Assembly: GCA_903873945.1 (NCBI GenBank)
Contig: CAIQQM010000059.1
Span: 1-44,475, forward strand
Reading direction: 5' to 3'
DNA from: an uncultured Verrucomicrobiota bacterium
Lineage (GTDB): Bacteria > Verrucomicrobiota > Verrucomicrobiia > Limisphaerales > UBA8199
DNA length: 44,475 nt
Shown: positions 8,405-16,829 of the stretch, one piece after another
Layout: every line of letters begins with the position of its first letter
Numbering within the stretch: position 1 is the first letter of the stretch
Notes under the pieces: generated by a model
The model's input: only the letters and a program-made list of their open reading frames with translations
What the model was told of the DNA's origin: nothing
Databases searched by the model: none
Translations under genes and position numbers: made by a program

Positions 8405-9298
8405 TCAGTGGGAATGTGCGGCGAGGCGTTTTACGATCTCAACGTACTGTTGCAAGGCTCGCGAATCGTTGTTCCGGTTCCAGGCAATGCAATAGTCGCT
8501 CTTGACCGCAGGCGCCAGGGGCCGGAAGGCCACCCCGGGGTGGGGCAATTTTTTGATGTGCTCACGCGCCAAGGTGACGCCCAAGCCTTCAGCGACAAAG
8601 GTCATCAAGGCGGGTTCCAACTCGGCGTCTTGCAGCACCCGCGGCGTAAAGCCCGCCTGCTGGCAGGTTCCGTTGAGCCAGTTGCGAAAGCCAGGATGCG
8701 TCTTTTCGGACATGCCAACAAAAAACACCGTTTCCAGCTCGCCAAGTTTTACGCGGCGTTTGCGGGCCAACGGATGTCTTGCGGGCAAGACGACGACGGT
8801 TCTGTGCCGGGCGATGCTTTCCCATTGCAGTCCACCGGCAGCTGCCGGAGGGGGAAGCCCCACAAAACCCAGGTCAATCTTGCGCGTCTCCAGCGCACGG
8901 AACTGCTCCGCCGGAGTCATATCGAAGAGATTAAGTGCGATGTGGGGGAAAGTCTGGCGGAAGGCCGCCAGTGTTTCAGGGAGCAACTCGAAATCGAAAT
9001 TGGACAAATACGCGATGTTTAACTGGCCGGTTTCACCGCGGCTGAGACGCTGCACCGCCAGGATGCTTTCCGTGGCCAGGGCGAGTATTCGCCGGGCATC
9101 AACCAGGAAAGAGCGGCCTTCCTCGGTCAAGGCGACCTGGCTTTTGGACCGGTTCAGGAGGCGCACACCGATCTCCTCTTCTAAATTATGGATCTGCCGC
9201 GTGAGCGAGGGTTGGGCCAAATGCAGCTTCGCGGCGGCCTTGGTGAAATTCAAGTCATCCGCCACCGCCACGAAATAACGCAGGTGACGCAGTTCCAT
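8405..9298 (-). CDS. LysR-family transcriptional regulator
   Basis: 297-residue LysR-type regulator. The N-terminal winged helix-turn-helix is textbook (MELRHLRYFVAVADDLNFTKAAAKLHLAQPSLTRQIHNLE in consecutive pieces, residues about 1-40), followed by GVRLLNRSKSQVALTEEG and the linker helix. Residues about 90-295 form the periplasmic-binding-like effector domain. It is encoded divergently from the OsmC-family gene with a short shared intergenic region (9299-9420), the usual layout when a LysR protein controls its neighbour. The two Cys residues of the effector domain are not in an OxyR-like arrangement, so a peroxide sensor of the OxyR type is not supported. Effector unknown. Confidence 0.94.
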   Translation of the reverse strand: MELRHLRYFVAVADDLNFTKAAAKLHLAQPSLTRQIHNLEEEIGVRLLNRSKSQVALTEEGRSFLVDARRILALATESILAVQRLSRGETGQLNIAYLSNFDFELLPETLAAFRQTFPHIALNLFDMTPAEQFRALETRKIDLGFVGLPPPAAAGGLQWESIARHRTVVVLPARHPLARKRRVKLGELETVFFVGMSEKTHPGFRNWLNGTCQQAGFTPRVLQDAELEPALMTFVAEGLGVTLAREHIKKLPHPGVAFRPLAPAVKSDYCIAWNRNNDSRALQQYVEIVKRLAAHSH

Positions 9299-9420
9299 AA
9301 GGTATACAGCAGCTTAACATGTTCATCCGCGTTAGCAACCGGTCAATAGCCTAAAGGTATCACCAGGGCACTTTCTAAGTATTGGCGCGGGCCGAGCAAC
9401 GGATCGAAGTTGTGGGCGTA

Positions 9421-9951
9421 ATGAAACCATACGCCCGGAAAGCTTCAGTCCTTTGGTTGGGGACGCGTCAGCGCGGCAACGGCACCATCAGCACTCCGAG
9501 CGCGGTCCTAAAAATGACACCTTACGCCTCCGGCAGTGATGTGAGGCGAAGTGGGACGAATCCGTCCGAATTAATGGCGGCCGCTCACGCCGGAAGCTTT
9601 GCGATAACCCTAGCCAATGAACTGGGAGCGGCGGGCTATCGTCCGCGCCAGATTGACACCACCGCGACGGTCACGATGGAGAATATCGCGACCGGATGGA
9701 CGATGACACAGATTCATCTGGATGTGATTGCCGCAGTGCCCCGGGTGGCGCAGTGCGACTTTGTTGATGCGGCGCTGCGGGCCAAAGCGAATTGCCCCAT
9801 CTCGCGCTCACTGAATGCGAACATTTCAATGCGTGCGGAGTTGAGCCCTCGAGACACGGTGGCACGGCAACGACTCCACAGGAGTGCGGACACACCCGCG
9901 CGCAGGACTGTTCAAAAAAACCGGACAAAACGAAATAGCGTCACAAATTAA
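9421..9951 (+). CDS. OsmC/Ohr-family protein with Ser in place of the peroxidatic Cys
   Basis: Related to OsmC, a thiol peroxidase that reduces organic hydroperoxides. The match runs from KASVLWLGTRQRGNGTISTPS through TNPSELMAAAHAGSF to KANCPISRSL. In OsmC the catalytic pair is Cys59 and Cys125. Counting from the ATG at 9421, Cys125 is present but residue 59 is Ser (codon AGC, 9595-9597), so the normal peroxidatic thiol is missing. An in-frame start at 9382 would add 13 residues not found in the family, so 9421 is preferred. The C-terminal 35 residues after the usual end are basic and low in complexity (RTVQKNRTKRNSVTN) and may be a non-homologous tail. Likely co-regulated with the divergent LysR gene. 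Function may be ligand binding or a changed chemistry. Confidence 0.82.
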   Translation: MKPYARKASVLWLGTRQRGNGTISTPSAVLKMTPYASGSDVRRSGTNPSELMAAAHAGSFAITLANELGAAGYRPRQIDTTATVTMENIATGWTMTQIHLDVIAAVPRVAQCDFVDAALRAKANCPISRSLNANISMRAELSPRDTVARQRLHRSADTPARRTVQKNRTKRNSVTN

Positions 9952-10000
9952 GTGTGGTTTGTCCGCGGGAAGAGTTTCCCTCCAACTGATTTAAAAAACT

Positions 10001-10273
10001 ATGAATGCAATTCTTGTTAAACAGGCCCTCGAACAAGTCCCCAATGCCAATGTCCTGGTCAACCTGGTATCACAACGCGTCCGCCAATTAAACTCCGGCG
10101 GCGGAGGCGCAAACAGGCCGCTCGTGGCGGACGTTGGAGCCCTCAGCGTCACGGACATTGCGTTGCGCGAGATCATCGAGGGGAAAATGGGCTTCGAGAT
10201 GCCTGAGATTATCAAACTAACTCGTCCGACAGGAAGGAACCGAAAGCGGCCTCAGCACTGGACAAAAACTTAA
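10001..10273 (+). CDS. rpoZ: RNA polymerase omega subunit (RpoZ-like), 90 aa
   Basis: Small protein whose sequence fits the omega subunit, which wraps around the beta-prime C-terminus and helps RNA polymerase assemble. The recognisable parts are the first helix with QALEQVPNANVLVNLVSQRVRQL, where omega proteins have a helix ending in A-x-RARQ, then RPLV, and VTDIALREIIEGKM, which matches the conserved TxIALREIxEGxI element. The C-terminal tail (LTRPTGRNRKRPQHW) is basic and differs from proteobacterial omega. The length of 90 residues is usual. It follows the OsmC gene by 49 bases and precedes a tiny membrane-protein ORF. Recognition rests on a short motif, so moderate certainty. Confidence 0.78.
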   Translation: MNAILVKQALEQVPNANVLVNLVSQRVRQLNSGGGGANRPLVADVGALSVTDIALREIIEGKMGFEMPEIIKLTRPTGRNRKRPQHWTKT

Positions 10274-10286
10274 CCGCTCACCGAAC

Positions 10287-10418
10287 ATGACTGGCGCCAC
10301 CTTTGAAAAACGCAAACGAATAAAACTCGTATTCGCTGTGCTGGCGGTCGGCATTATTATGAGCGCCATCGTCGGGGCTGCGCTCTTTTACATGGGACAG
10401 TCGCACCCTCACTTTTGA
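10287..10418 (+). CDS. Small single-pass membrane protein (43 aa)
   Basis: ORF of 43 codons starting 13 bases after the rpoZ stop. A basic start (TFEKRKRIK) is followed by one hydrophobic segment (LVFAVLAVGIIMSAIVGAAL, about residues 14-33), then FYMGQSHPHF. The positive-inside pattern predicts a cytoplasmic N-terminus and a short outer tail. No known family recognised. The close spacing to rpoZ suggests co-transcription; the strong membrane-segment composition argues against chance, but conservation has not been tested. Confidence 0.5.
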   Translation: MTGATFEKRKRIKLVFAVLAVGIIMSAIVGAALFYMGQSHPHF

Positions 10419-10494
10419 TTGCAGTGTGACTGCGACGATAAGCTTCGTTGCCGAAGACGCAGATTAATTGGAGCCCCCTGAGGACGACTGGGGA

Positions 10495-11793
10495 TTAGCG
10501 CCGCCAGCGATGTTCGCGACCAGCCGGGGCAGAGCGGAAACCGTGGCTCCTTCCAGAACCACCGCCGTTGGAGCGTCCCACTGCCGGCTGTCGATGGGCC
10601 TGGCTGGAAATGGCGGGCCGATCTCTTTGCCCACTTGGGACACCTGCGGGCGCGCTCGCGGCATAGTTGAAGCCTTCAGAGCGTTTGCGCACGATGCCCC
10701 GACCGATAAATCGTTCGAGCGAGCGCAAGGCGCTGTGATCTTCGGGCGTTACGAAGCTGATGGCGTCGCCCACCGCGTGGGCGCGGCCCGTGCGACCAAT
10801 GCGGTGGACGTAATCCTCGGGGTGCATCGGGAAGTCGTAATTTACCACGTGTGAAATGCCGTCCACATCGATCCCACGGGCGGCGATGTCGGTCGCAACC
10901 AACACCCGCACGGCGCCGGACTTGAAATCCTTCAAGGCGCGCAGACGCTGGTTTTGCGAACGGTTCGAGTGGAGGGTAGCGGTCCGTATCCCGCTGGCTT
11001 CCAAGCTGCGCGCGATCCGATCGGCGCCATGCTTCATGCGCGAGAAGACCAACACCATATTGAGGCTCGGCTCGCGCAACAGGTGCACGAGCAGGGCGGA
11101 CTTGAGATGCTTCGGAACCTCATAGACAAATTGGGTAACAGACTCCGCGGGGTTGGCGCGGCGCCCAATCTGGATAGTCTTCGGCGCGCGGAGAAACTCG
11201 TGGGTAATCGCCTCAATTTCTCGCGACAAGGTGGCGGAGAAGAGGAGAGTCTGCCGCTTCATCGGCAGCGCCTTAACAATGCGCCGAATGTCCGGCAGGA
11301 AGCCCATGTCAAGCATTCGCTCGGCTTCGTCGAGAACGAGGAAGTTGAGCCCGGAGAAGTCACAAAGGCGCCGGCCCATCAGGTCGAGCAACCGGCCCGG
11401 CGTCGCTACCAACAGGTCGACCCCCGAGCGAAGCGCGTCAATCTGCGGCCGTTCGCTCACGCCGCCGTAGACAGTGGCGGCGCGCAGAGAAAGGTGCTTG
11501 CCGTAAGCGCGGACGTTTTCCTCGATCTGGGCCACCAATTCACGCGTCGGGGCAACGATGAGAGCGCGAATGCTCCGCGACCCACCGCCGCGGTTTGTCC
11601 CTGCGAGCTTCGCGAGGATCGGCAGCACAAACGCGGCGGTCTTGCCCGTGCCGGTCTGGGCGATGCCGATAAGGTCGTGTCCGGCGAGGATCTGCGGGAT
11701 GGCGGCCGATTGAATGGGCGTAGGCTCGGTGTAACCAGCCTCCTGGATGGCTTTGAGGATACTGGCTTCGAGGCCAAAGGCACGAAAAGGCAT
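10495..11793 (-). CDS. DEAD-box-family ATP-dependent RNA helicase (RhlE-like)
   Basis: RNA-dependent ATPase that remodels RNA duplexes in ribosome assembly or mRNA decay. Motifs in order from the preferred start at 11793 (MPFRAFGLEA): Q motif YTEPTPIQSAAIP, Walker A AQTGTGKT (about residues 45-52), PTRELVAQI, TPGRLLDLM, motif II LDEAERMLDMGF, SAT in LLFSATLSREI, then the second RecA domain with ATDIAARGIDVD and YVHRIGRTGR. Motif II reads Asp-Glu-Ala-Glu, not Asp-Glu-Ala-Asp. The C-terminal tail is rich in Gly, Arg and Ser, as in RhlE proteins, where it binds RNA. An ATG at 11853 would add 20 residues. The infA gene lies immediately upstream on the same strand, so the two may be expressed together under cold or translation stress; that link is inferred. 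Confidence 0.92.
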   Translation of the reverse strand: MPFRAFGLEASILKAIQEAGYTEPTPIQSAAIPQILAGHDLIGIAQTGTGKTAAFVLPILAKLAGTNRGGGSRSIRALIVAPTRELVAQIEENVRAYGKHLSLRAATVYGGVSERPQIDALRSGVDLLVATPGRLLDLMGRRLCDFSGLNFLVLDEAERMLDMGFLPDIRRIVKALPMKRQTLLFSATLSREIEAITHEFLRAPKTIQIGRRANPAESVTQFVYEVPKHLKSALLVHLLREPSLNMVLVFSRMKHGADRIARSLEASGIRTATLHSNRSQNQRLRALKDFKSGAVRVLVATDIAARGIDVDGISHVVNYDFPMHPEDYVHRIGRTGRAHAVGDAISFVTPEDHSALRSLERFIGRGIVRKRSEGFNYAASAPAGVPSGQRDRPAISSQAHRQPAVGRSNGGGSGRSHGFRSAPAGREHRWRR

Positions 11794-11873
11794 ATAATTG
11801 GACGGGTTAAAGCTGAAGGGTCTTGGGAACGGGATGGCACGCTTTTGAAGCATGCCTGGAAAAGAAGAGCATA

Positions 11874-12089
11874 TCAGCGCAGGCGCCAGGTGATGCGGCC
11901 TTTATCCAAATCGTAAGGGGACATTTCCATTTTGACACGGTCGCCGGCGGTGAGGCGCACCCAGCGTTTTCGCATCTTGCCGCAAATCGTCGCCAGCACC
12001 ACGTGTTTATTCGCCAGTTCCACGCGAAACATCGTTCCCGCGAGCACCGAGGCGATCACGCCTTCGACTTCAATATGTTCTTCTTTCAT
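11874..12089 (-). CDS. infA: Translation initiation factor IF-1
   Basis: 71-residue S1/OB-fold protein that binds the ribosomal A site during initiation. The start at 12089 (MKEEHIEVEGVIASVL) is chosen over an open frame reaching 12197 because it gives the standard IF-1 length. Characteristic segments are GTMFRVELANKHVVLATICGKMR, corresponding to the family F-x-VxLxNGHxVLAhISGKMR core, then VRLTAGDRVKMEMSPYDLDKGRITWR. The usual -NGH- is -NKH- here, a mild change. The gene is followed on the same strand by the RNA helicase. A hairpin with an 8-bp stem lies in its upstream region. Confidence 0.95.
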   Translation of the reverse strand: MKEEHIEVEGVIASVLAGTMFRVELANKHVVLATICGKMRKRWVRLTAGDRVKMEMSPYDLDKGRITWRLR

Positions 12090-12546
12090 TGTTTGTCTTT
12101 GCTGAACCCGGTCTGTTGAAAGCCGCGACATCCGACAGACCGCCAGAGGACGTAGCGAAAGCAAAAGAGAGGTTTGGACCGACCGAACCTCGAGCACGAC
12201 TGCTTTTCCCAGGGTGTACCCGACGAACGGGTCTCAAATCATCACTGAAGAAAATTCATTGAGGATTTTCCTGCCTCGAAATCGGCAAGTTGGCTAAATG
12301 CGAGATGATCATATGGGAATCGAAGGGGGAAAGCAACTGCTGTTCGCATCTATTTCACAGACGCGGAAGCTGGCCCATTTGCGCCGCCACTCATCCCAAG
12401 GGCGGAACGTCAATAACTTGAAGCTGGAGAACAACGTCACCGGTTTCATCGTCTGAAACACCGCCTTCGCCTGTGTCGCCGTCATTTCTCCGACAGGTGG
12501 CTGGCCCCCACACCCAGCAAGTCATCGAGCCCACCGCCGCAAGAGG
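12090..12546. other. Gap between infA and the DinG-like gene; possible 44-aa ORF
   Basis: About 450 bases without a convincing gene. Besides the hairpin near infA it holds a short perfect hairpin, ACCCG-acgaa-CGGGT, near 12217-12231. A 44-codon minus-strand ORF at 12391-12525 ends in DVVLQLQVIDVPPLG, which reads like plausible protein, but it has no ribosome-binding site, no known relatives that I can name, and competing frames are of similar quality. Treated as uncertain. Confidence 0.3.
12109..12142 (-). promoter_or_regulatory. Possible hairpin in the infA 5' untranslated region
   Basis: CGGTCTGT (12109-12116) and ACAGACCG (12135-12142) are perfect inverted complements, giving an 8-bp stem with an 18-base loop about 20 bases upstream of the infA ATG on the minus strand. 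No T-run follows, so it is not an intrinsic terminator. It could influence translation of IF-1, or be chance. Confidence 0.3.
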
Positions 12547-14709
12547 CTAAAGCACTTCGACCGGGCACCCCGGCAGAGCATCAATAAATGCCTGGCCGTA
12601 TTGTTTGGTGAGGATTCGGTTGTCGAGAACGACAATAATGCCCGTGTCGCTCTTCGTGCGGATTAGCCGGCCTGCCCCCTGGCGAAATTTAAGGATCGCC
12701 TCCGGCAACGAAAACTCGCGAAACGCATCCCCGCCGCTCGCTTCAATAGCCTCGATCCGCGCTTCAATCAACGGGTGGTCGGGGACGGCAAACGGGAGGC
12801 GTGTGATGATCACGCTCGACAACGCCTCGCCGGGCACATCAACGCCCTGCCAGAAACTCTCGGTTCCGAAAAGCACCGAATCGACGTCTTCCTTGAATTT
12901 TTCCAACATCAGTGACCGCGGCGTGCCGGTACCTTGCACGAAGCAGGCCAACCCCATTTTATCGAAGAAGGGCTCCATCAATTCCCCAACCTCCTGCATC
13001 AGTTTAAAATTCGTGAAGAGCACGAAGGCCTTGCCGTGGGTCAGCTGCACGAAATGCTCGATCCAATGCACGAGCGCATCGCGGTAGCCGTCCTCACGCG
13101 GGTCGGGCATCTTACGCACCACGAACAACTTCATTTGCCGATCGTAATCGAAAGGGGTCCCAACCTGGAGCAAGGCAGCCGCTTCCGCGCCAATGCGATG
13201 AGCGAAATAGCTCATTGCTGATTGTGAGTTGTGTTTTGGCGGGGCTGATTCCGTTTCTCTTCCCGAACTCCGGGCCGCCGCTCCTGTCCCTCGTTTCTTC
13301 TGTTCCGGATTCTTTGTGGCCAGCGTGGCGCTGGTCATAATGACCGATGTGTCGCTCGTGAACAAACGGCGCCGCAGGAATTCGGCTACATCGATCGGCG
13401 CCGCTTTGAGGGAAAGGTTCCTCTGCGATTTACCGCTCCGTTCGACCCAGTAAACATGATCGTCTGCGCTTTGGCTGAGAAACAGTGAAACCTCCTCTCG
13501 CAACTCAGCCAGCCGGCGGTTGCACTCCATCAACTCCAGGCCGATATCCTTATCCTCGCTAAGCTTAATCAGCTCGCTCACGGCTTCACGAAGTCGCTGG
13601 ATGGGCAGAGTAATGTTGTCTCTTGCCAGTTCCGCCCGGCGAATCCGCAGTTCAGTCCAATCGCGTCGCCGGATCGCAGCGGCTTCGCCGCCACCAAAGC
13701 TGCGTTTTTTGGCGGCCTTTTGGATTTCATCGCAAGCGGCTTCGACGTTGACAAAAAATTCGTCGCCTTCTCTCAAGAGTTCCGCGACCAGTTTGACCGC
13801 TCCGCCCCGGCGCAAAGTGGCCAGCAGGCCTTTTTCAGTGCGTGGATTCCAAAGCCGCTGCAAGGCGTAGCGGACCTGTCCGCTGGAGACGCTCAGGCCA
13901 ATATGTTTGGAAGCGACATTCTCCATTTGGTGCGCCTCATCGAAAATCACGAAATCATTGCGGAAGAGAATGCCGCCCTCGTTTTCCTCATCCACGCCGC
14001 CGAGCAGAGTGAAGAAAAGCGTGTGGTTCAACACAAGCACGTCCGAGGAAAGAACGCGGCTCCGCGCCCGCTGGAAGAAACAGACCGGCTGCTCTTTGGC
14101 GAAATCCGACTGGAACCCGCAAATTTTTGGAGAGCACAACCCGCGCTCGGAGCAGACCTGGGCCCAGACCTTCGCGTCCGGCTCGACTTCGAAATCGGAG
14201 AGGCTGCCATCCGTGGTTGTTTTGGACCATTCGCAAATGCGTTGAAGTTCTTCAGCCTCGGAAGAAGTGAACAGATTGCCGGACTGCTGTAAGGCCCTTT
14301 GAAGGCGGCGCGTGCAAAGATAATTGGCCCGGCCCTTGAGCATCGTGAAGTCGAACTTAACGGGCAGGATTTTTTCGAGCATCGGCAAGTCCTTCTGCGC
14401 GAGTTGTTCCTGCAAATTAATGGTGTGCGTCGATACGACCGCCTTTTTCTTCTTCGCCACCCCAAACAGAATGGCGGGCACCAGGTAAGCCAAGCTCTTG
14501 CCGACACCCGTGCCAGCCTCAACCGCGAGGTGTTCGCGATTCTCGAGCGCCCGCGCCACTGCAACGGCCATTTGCTGCTGCTGCGGCCGGAATTCGAAGT
14601 TCCTGGAACGCGACAGGATGCCCGAAGGCGAAAAGATCTCCTCAACCTGTTTCACAAGGTCAAGGCTGGCCCCCGCGGGTTGGGATTCCATCACGCTAAT
14701 CATGTCCAT
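12547..14709 (-). CDS. DinG/XPD-like ATP-dependent DNA helicase
   Basis: Superfamily 2 helicase of 720 residues that unwinds DNA 5'-3', acting on damage, D-loops or RNA:DNA hybrids. From the N-terminus: FRPQQQQMAVAVARAL, Walker A EAGTGVGKSLAYL, STHTINLQEQL (motif Ia), and the iron-sulfur domain, with Cys in YLCTRRL, in VCSERGLC, in ICGF and in VCFFQRAR, enough to hold a 4Fe-4S cluster. Motif II is FDEAHQMEN. The second motor domain has VIMTSATL, LFTNFKLMQ, GTESFWQGVDVPG and the final motif FRQGAGRLIRTKSDTG. Several Met codons near the start (14709, 14703, 14691) are possible. It ends about 450 bases before infA. DinG proteins are commonly in the SOS regulon, but no operator is evident here. 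Confidence 0.92.
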   Translation of the reverse strand: MDMISVMESQPAGASLDLVKQVEEIFSPSGILSRSRNFEFRPQQQQMAVAVARALENREHLAVEAGTGVGKSLAYLVPAILFGVAKKKKAVVSTHTINLQEQLAQKDLPMLEKILPVKFDFTMLKGRANYLCTRRLQRALQQSGNLFTSSEAEELQRICEWSKTTTDGSLSDFEVEPDAKVWAQVCSERGLCSPKICGFQSDFAKEQPVCFFQRARSRVLSSDVLVLNHTLFFTLLGGVDEENEGGILFRNDFVIFDEAHQMENVASKHIGLSVSSGQVRYALQRLWNPRTEKGLLATLRRGGAVKLVAELLREGDEFFVNVEAACDEIQKAAKKRSFGGGEAAAIRRRDWTELRIRRAELARDNITLPIQRLREAVSELIKLSEDKDIGLELMECNRRLAELREEVSLFLSQSADDHVYWVERSGKSQRNLSLKAAPIDVAEFLRRRLFTSDTSVIMTSATLATKNPEQKKRGTGAAARSSGRETESAPPKHNSQSAMSYFAHRIGAEAAALLQVGTPFDYDRQMKLFVVRKMPDPREDGYRDALVHWIEHFVQLTHGKAFVLFTNFKLMQEVGELMEPFFDKMGLACFVQGTGTPRSLMLEKFKEDVDSVLFGTESFWQGVDVPGEALSSVIITRLPFAVPDHPLIEARIEAIEASGGDAFREFSLPEAILKFRQGAGRLIRTKSDTGIIVVLDNRILTKQYGQAFIDALPGCPVEVL

Positions 14710-14778
14710 GCCGGCAAACCAACAAAATGCGGGCTGAGCCGTTTGACCTGACCGATTGCCAAAGGCAGGAGGCCTAGT

Positions 14779-15459
14779 CTAGTCAGGTTTGCGCGCAACC
14801 ATCTCCTGCGCCGCTTTGTTTTTCACGATCATATTCGCCGGCAGAACGCCGCGCCAGGATACGCCCGGATAAACCACCGCGCCGCGCCCCACGATGCTGC
14901 CCGGATTCAGAACCGAGTTGCATCCCACCTCCGCACCATCGCCAAGCAGCGCGCCAAACTTTCGCAAGCCGGTGTCGTACCGCACCCCGTTGATCTCCAC
15001 GAACACGTTCCCGGGCAGTGATTTCACGTTGGATAATATCACCCCCGCGCCCAAATGCGCCCGGCATCCCAGAATCGAGTCGCCGACGTAGTTAAAATGC
15101 GGTGCGGCCGCATGGTTGAACAAAATCGAGTTCTTCACTTCGCAGGAATTACCCACGACGCAGTTGTCACCGATGATCACCTGCTCGCGAATGTAGGCGT
15201 TATGACGGATTTGACAGTTGCGCCCAATGATTGCCGGACCTTTAATCATTGCGCCAACCTCAACCAGGGTACCTTCGCCGATAAAAACTTGTTTGCCAAC
15301 GAACGCCACCCCTTCATAGCGGTTGTGGAGCGAAAGCCGGAGATTCGCCAGCAAGTACGCCTCAATCCGTTTTAGCGCATCCCAGGCATGCTCGCAGCCG
15401 TCGAAAATCGCGGCGTGGCTGGTCTGGTTGAGATCAAACAGCTCGGCTGGCTTAAACAT
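14779..15459 (-). CDS. Left-handed beta-helix (hexapeptide) protein, GlmU C-terminal-like
   Basis: 226-residue protein with an N-terminal helical part (MFKPAELFDLNQTSHAAIFDG) and a hexapeptide-repeat beta-helix from about residue 55 (VFIGEGTLVEVGAMI, IIGRNCQIRHNAYI, IIGDNCVVGNSCEV). The ALLGDGAEVGCNSVLNPGSIVGRGAVVYPG segment (given here in a recognisable part) matches the acyltransferase domain of GlmU and the sugar-nucleotide pyrophosphorylase-like 'UDP-GlcNAc diphosphorylase' family. No nucleotidyltransferase GxG motif is present, so only the acyltransferase-type half exists. Possible roles are acetylation of a sugar phosphate or a structural regulator. It is divergent from the cysteine desulfurase gene. 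Confidence 0.8.
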   Translation of the reverse strand: MFKPAELFDLNQTSHAAIFDGCEHAWDALKRIEAYLLANLRLSLHNRYEGVAFVGKQVFIGEGTLVEVGAMIKGPAIIGRNCQIRHNAYIREQVIIGDNCVVGNSCEVKNSILFNHAAAPHFNYVGDSILGCRAHLGAGVILSNVKSLPGNVFVEINGVRYDTGLRKFGALLGDGAEVGCNSVLNPGSIVGRGAVVYPGVSWRGVLPANMIVKNKAAQEMVARKPD

Positions 15460-15581
15460 AGCGAAACACTAGGGGAAAGGAGGTCGTCGGCAAAACACTT
15501 TTTTCAACACTACTCGCATGCTGGCAAGACGCGCCAACCTGCTGTAACCTTCATCGTTCTCATGTAAAGCGTCGGCATAAG

Positions 15582-16730
15582 ATGCGCACGGTATATTTTG
15601 ATTATAACGCCACGACGCCCCTGGATCCGCAGGTGCGCGCGGCGATGCTGCCGTTCCTGAACGAAGTTTGGGGAAATCCATCGAGTGTGCATCACGTCGG
15701 AAGGCGGGCGCGGGCGATTCTTGATGACGCACGTGACCGGACAGCGAAAGTACTGGGCTGCCGACCAAGCGAGGTGGTTTTCACCAGCGGAGGCACAGAA
15801 AGCGCAAATCTCGCGATCCTTGGCACCGCGCGCCTCCTGAAAGCCAAGGGCCGGCACATCATCACTTCGCAGGTCGAACATCATGCGGTGCTGCACTGTT
15901 GCAAGTACCTTGCAAAAAAGGAGGGTTTCGACCTCACCTGTCTGCCGGTGGATCGCGATGGACTGGTGGCGGTTGAATCGCTGGAAAAGGCGATTCGGCC
16001 CGACACAATTCTGGTCTCCGTCATGGCCGCCAATAACGAAATCGGAACCATCCAACCGGTAGCTGAGTTGGGCGCGGTTTGCCGGGCACGCGGAGTGTTG
16101 TTCCATACGGACGCCGTGCAGTGGTTTGGCAAGGAACCGTTTCAGGACATCCGCCAATTCAATGCGGACCTTGTCTCCATCTGCGCGCACAAGGTTTACG
16201 GGCCAAAAGGCGCCGGAGCGCTCTTTATGGCCTCCCCGCTGTTGCCGGACCCAATTCTATTCGGCGGCGGGCATGAGAATGAACGCCGTGCCGGGACTGA
16301 GAATTTGGCTGGAATCATCGGATTCGTGGAGACATTGGAGCTGTTTGTGCGCAAACCTGTTTTCGCCAGAGACAAGCTCCAACCGTTAACAGACCGCCTC
16401 ATCCACTTGCTTAACGGGCTTGACGGTGTTTATTTCACCGGATCACGCAAACACCGCTTGATTAACACAGTTTCATTTCTGGTAGCCGGCTCAGACAGCA
16501 TCGCATTGTTAGCCAGCCTGGATATGGAAGGCATTTGTGCTTCAAGCGGCTCAGCCTGTTCGGTCGGCTCCCTGGAGCCCTCGCATGTGATCCGCGCATT
16601 GGGAACACAACCAGACCTAGCTAATTCACTTATACGCTTTTCGCTCGGTCGGGATTCTACACTTGCAGAAGTCGAATATGTGGAGAGTGTGTTGCCGAGG
16701 GTTGTGAGTCGTGTACAACGCTCCCAATAA
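15582..16730 (+). CDS. Cysteine desulfurase (NifS/IscS type)
   Basis: PLP enzyme that removes sulfur from L-cysteine and hands it as a persulfide to Fe-S cluster or thio-modification pathways. 382 residues. YFDYNATTPLD opens the family fold, FTSGGTESANLAI binds PLP phosphate, HHAVL holds the stacking His, and the Schiff-base Lys is in ICAHKVYGPKGAGAL (Lys204). The mobile catalytic Cys is in SSGSACSVGSLEPSHV (Cys326), and the loop is of the longer group I type (NifS/IscS) rather than SufS. No scaffold gene (iscU, nifU) is adjacent. NifS and IscS cannot be separated from sequence alone, so no symbol is given. Confidence 0.94.
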   Translation: MRTVYFDYNATTPLDPQVRAAMLPFLNEVWGNPSSVHHVGRRARAILDDARDRTAKVLGCRPSEVVFTSGGTESANLAILGTARLLKAKGRHIITSQVEHHAVLHCCKYLAKKEGFDLTCLPVDRDGLVAVESLEKAIRPDTILVSVMAANNEIGTIQPVAELGAVCRARGVLFHTDAVQWFGKEPFQDIRQFNADLVSICAHKVYGPKGAGALFMASPLLPDPILFGGGHENERRAGTENLAGIIGFVETLELFVRKPVFARDKLQPLTDRLIHLLNGLDGVYFTGSRKHRLINTVSFLVAGSDSIALLASLDMEGICASSGSACSVGSLEPSHVIRALGTQPDLANSLIRFSLGRDSTLAEVEYVESVLPRVVSRVQRSQ

Positions 16731-16829
16731 GTGCTGAATTTAGTGTGAATGGATTGTTGGCAGAGTGGACAACTTGAACTTTTTTAGTTTTTCAGCTGGC
16801 TTTTTTTTTCTATTCTTACTTTTGTTCTA

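Noticed and set aside
10470-10494. Terminator after the RNA helicase
   Set aside because: A CCCC/GGGG inverted repeat exists, but no T-run follows on the minus strand.
10954-11916. Plus-strand ORF of 320 residues
   Set aside because: Lies antisense across the RNA helicase; composition is that of a shadow frame.
12391-12525. 44-residue ORF as a firm gene
   Set aside because: No ribosome-binding site or coupling, and another frame of similar quality overlaps it; kept only as a remark in the gap entry.
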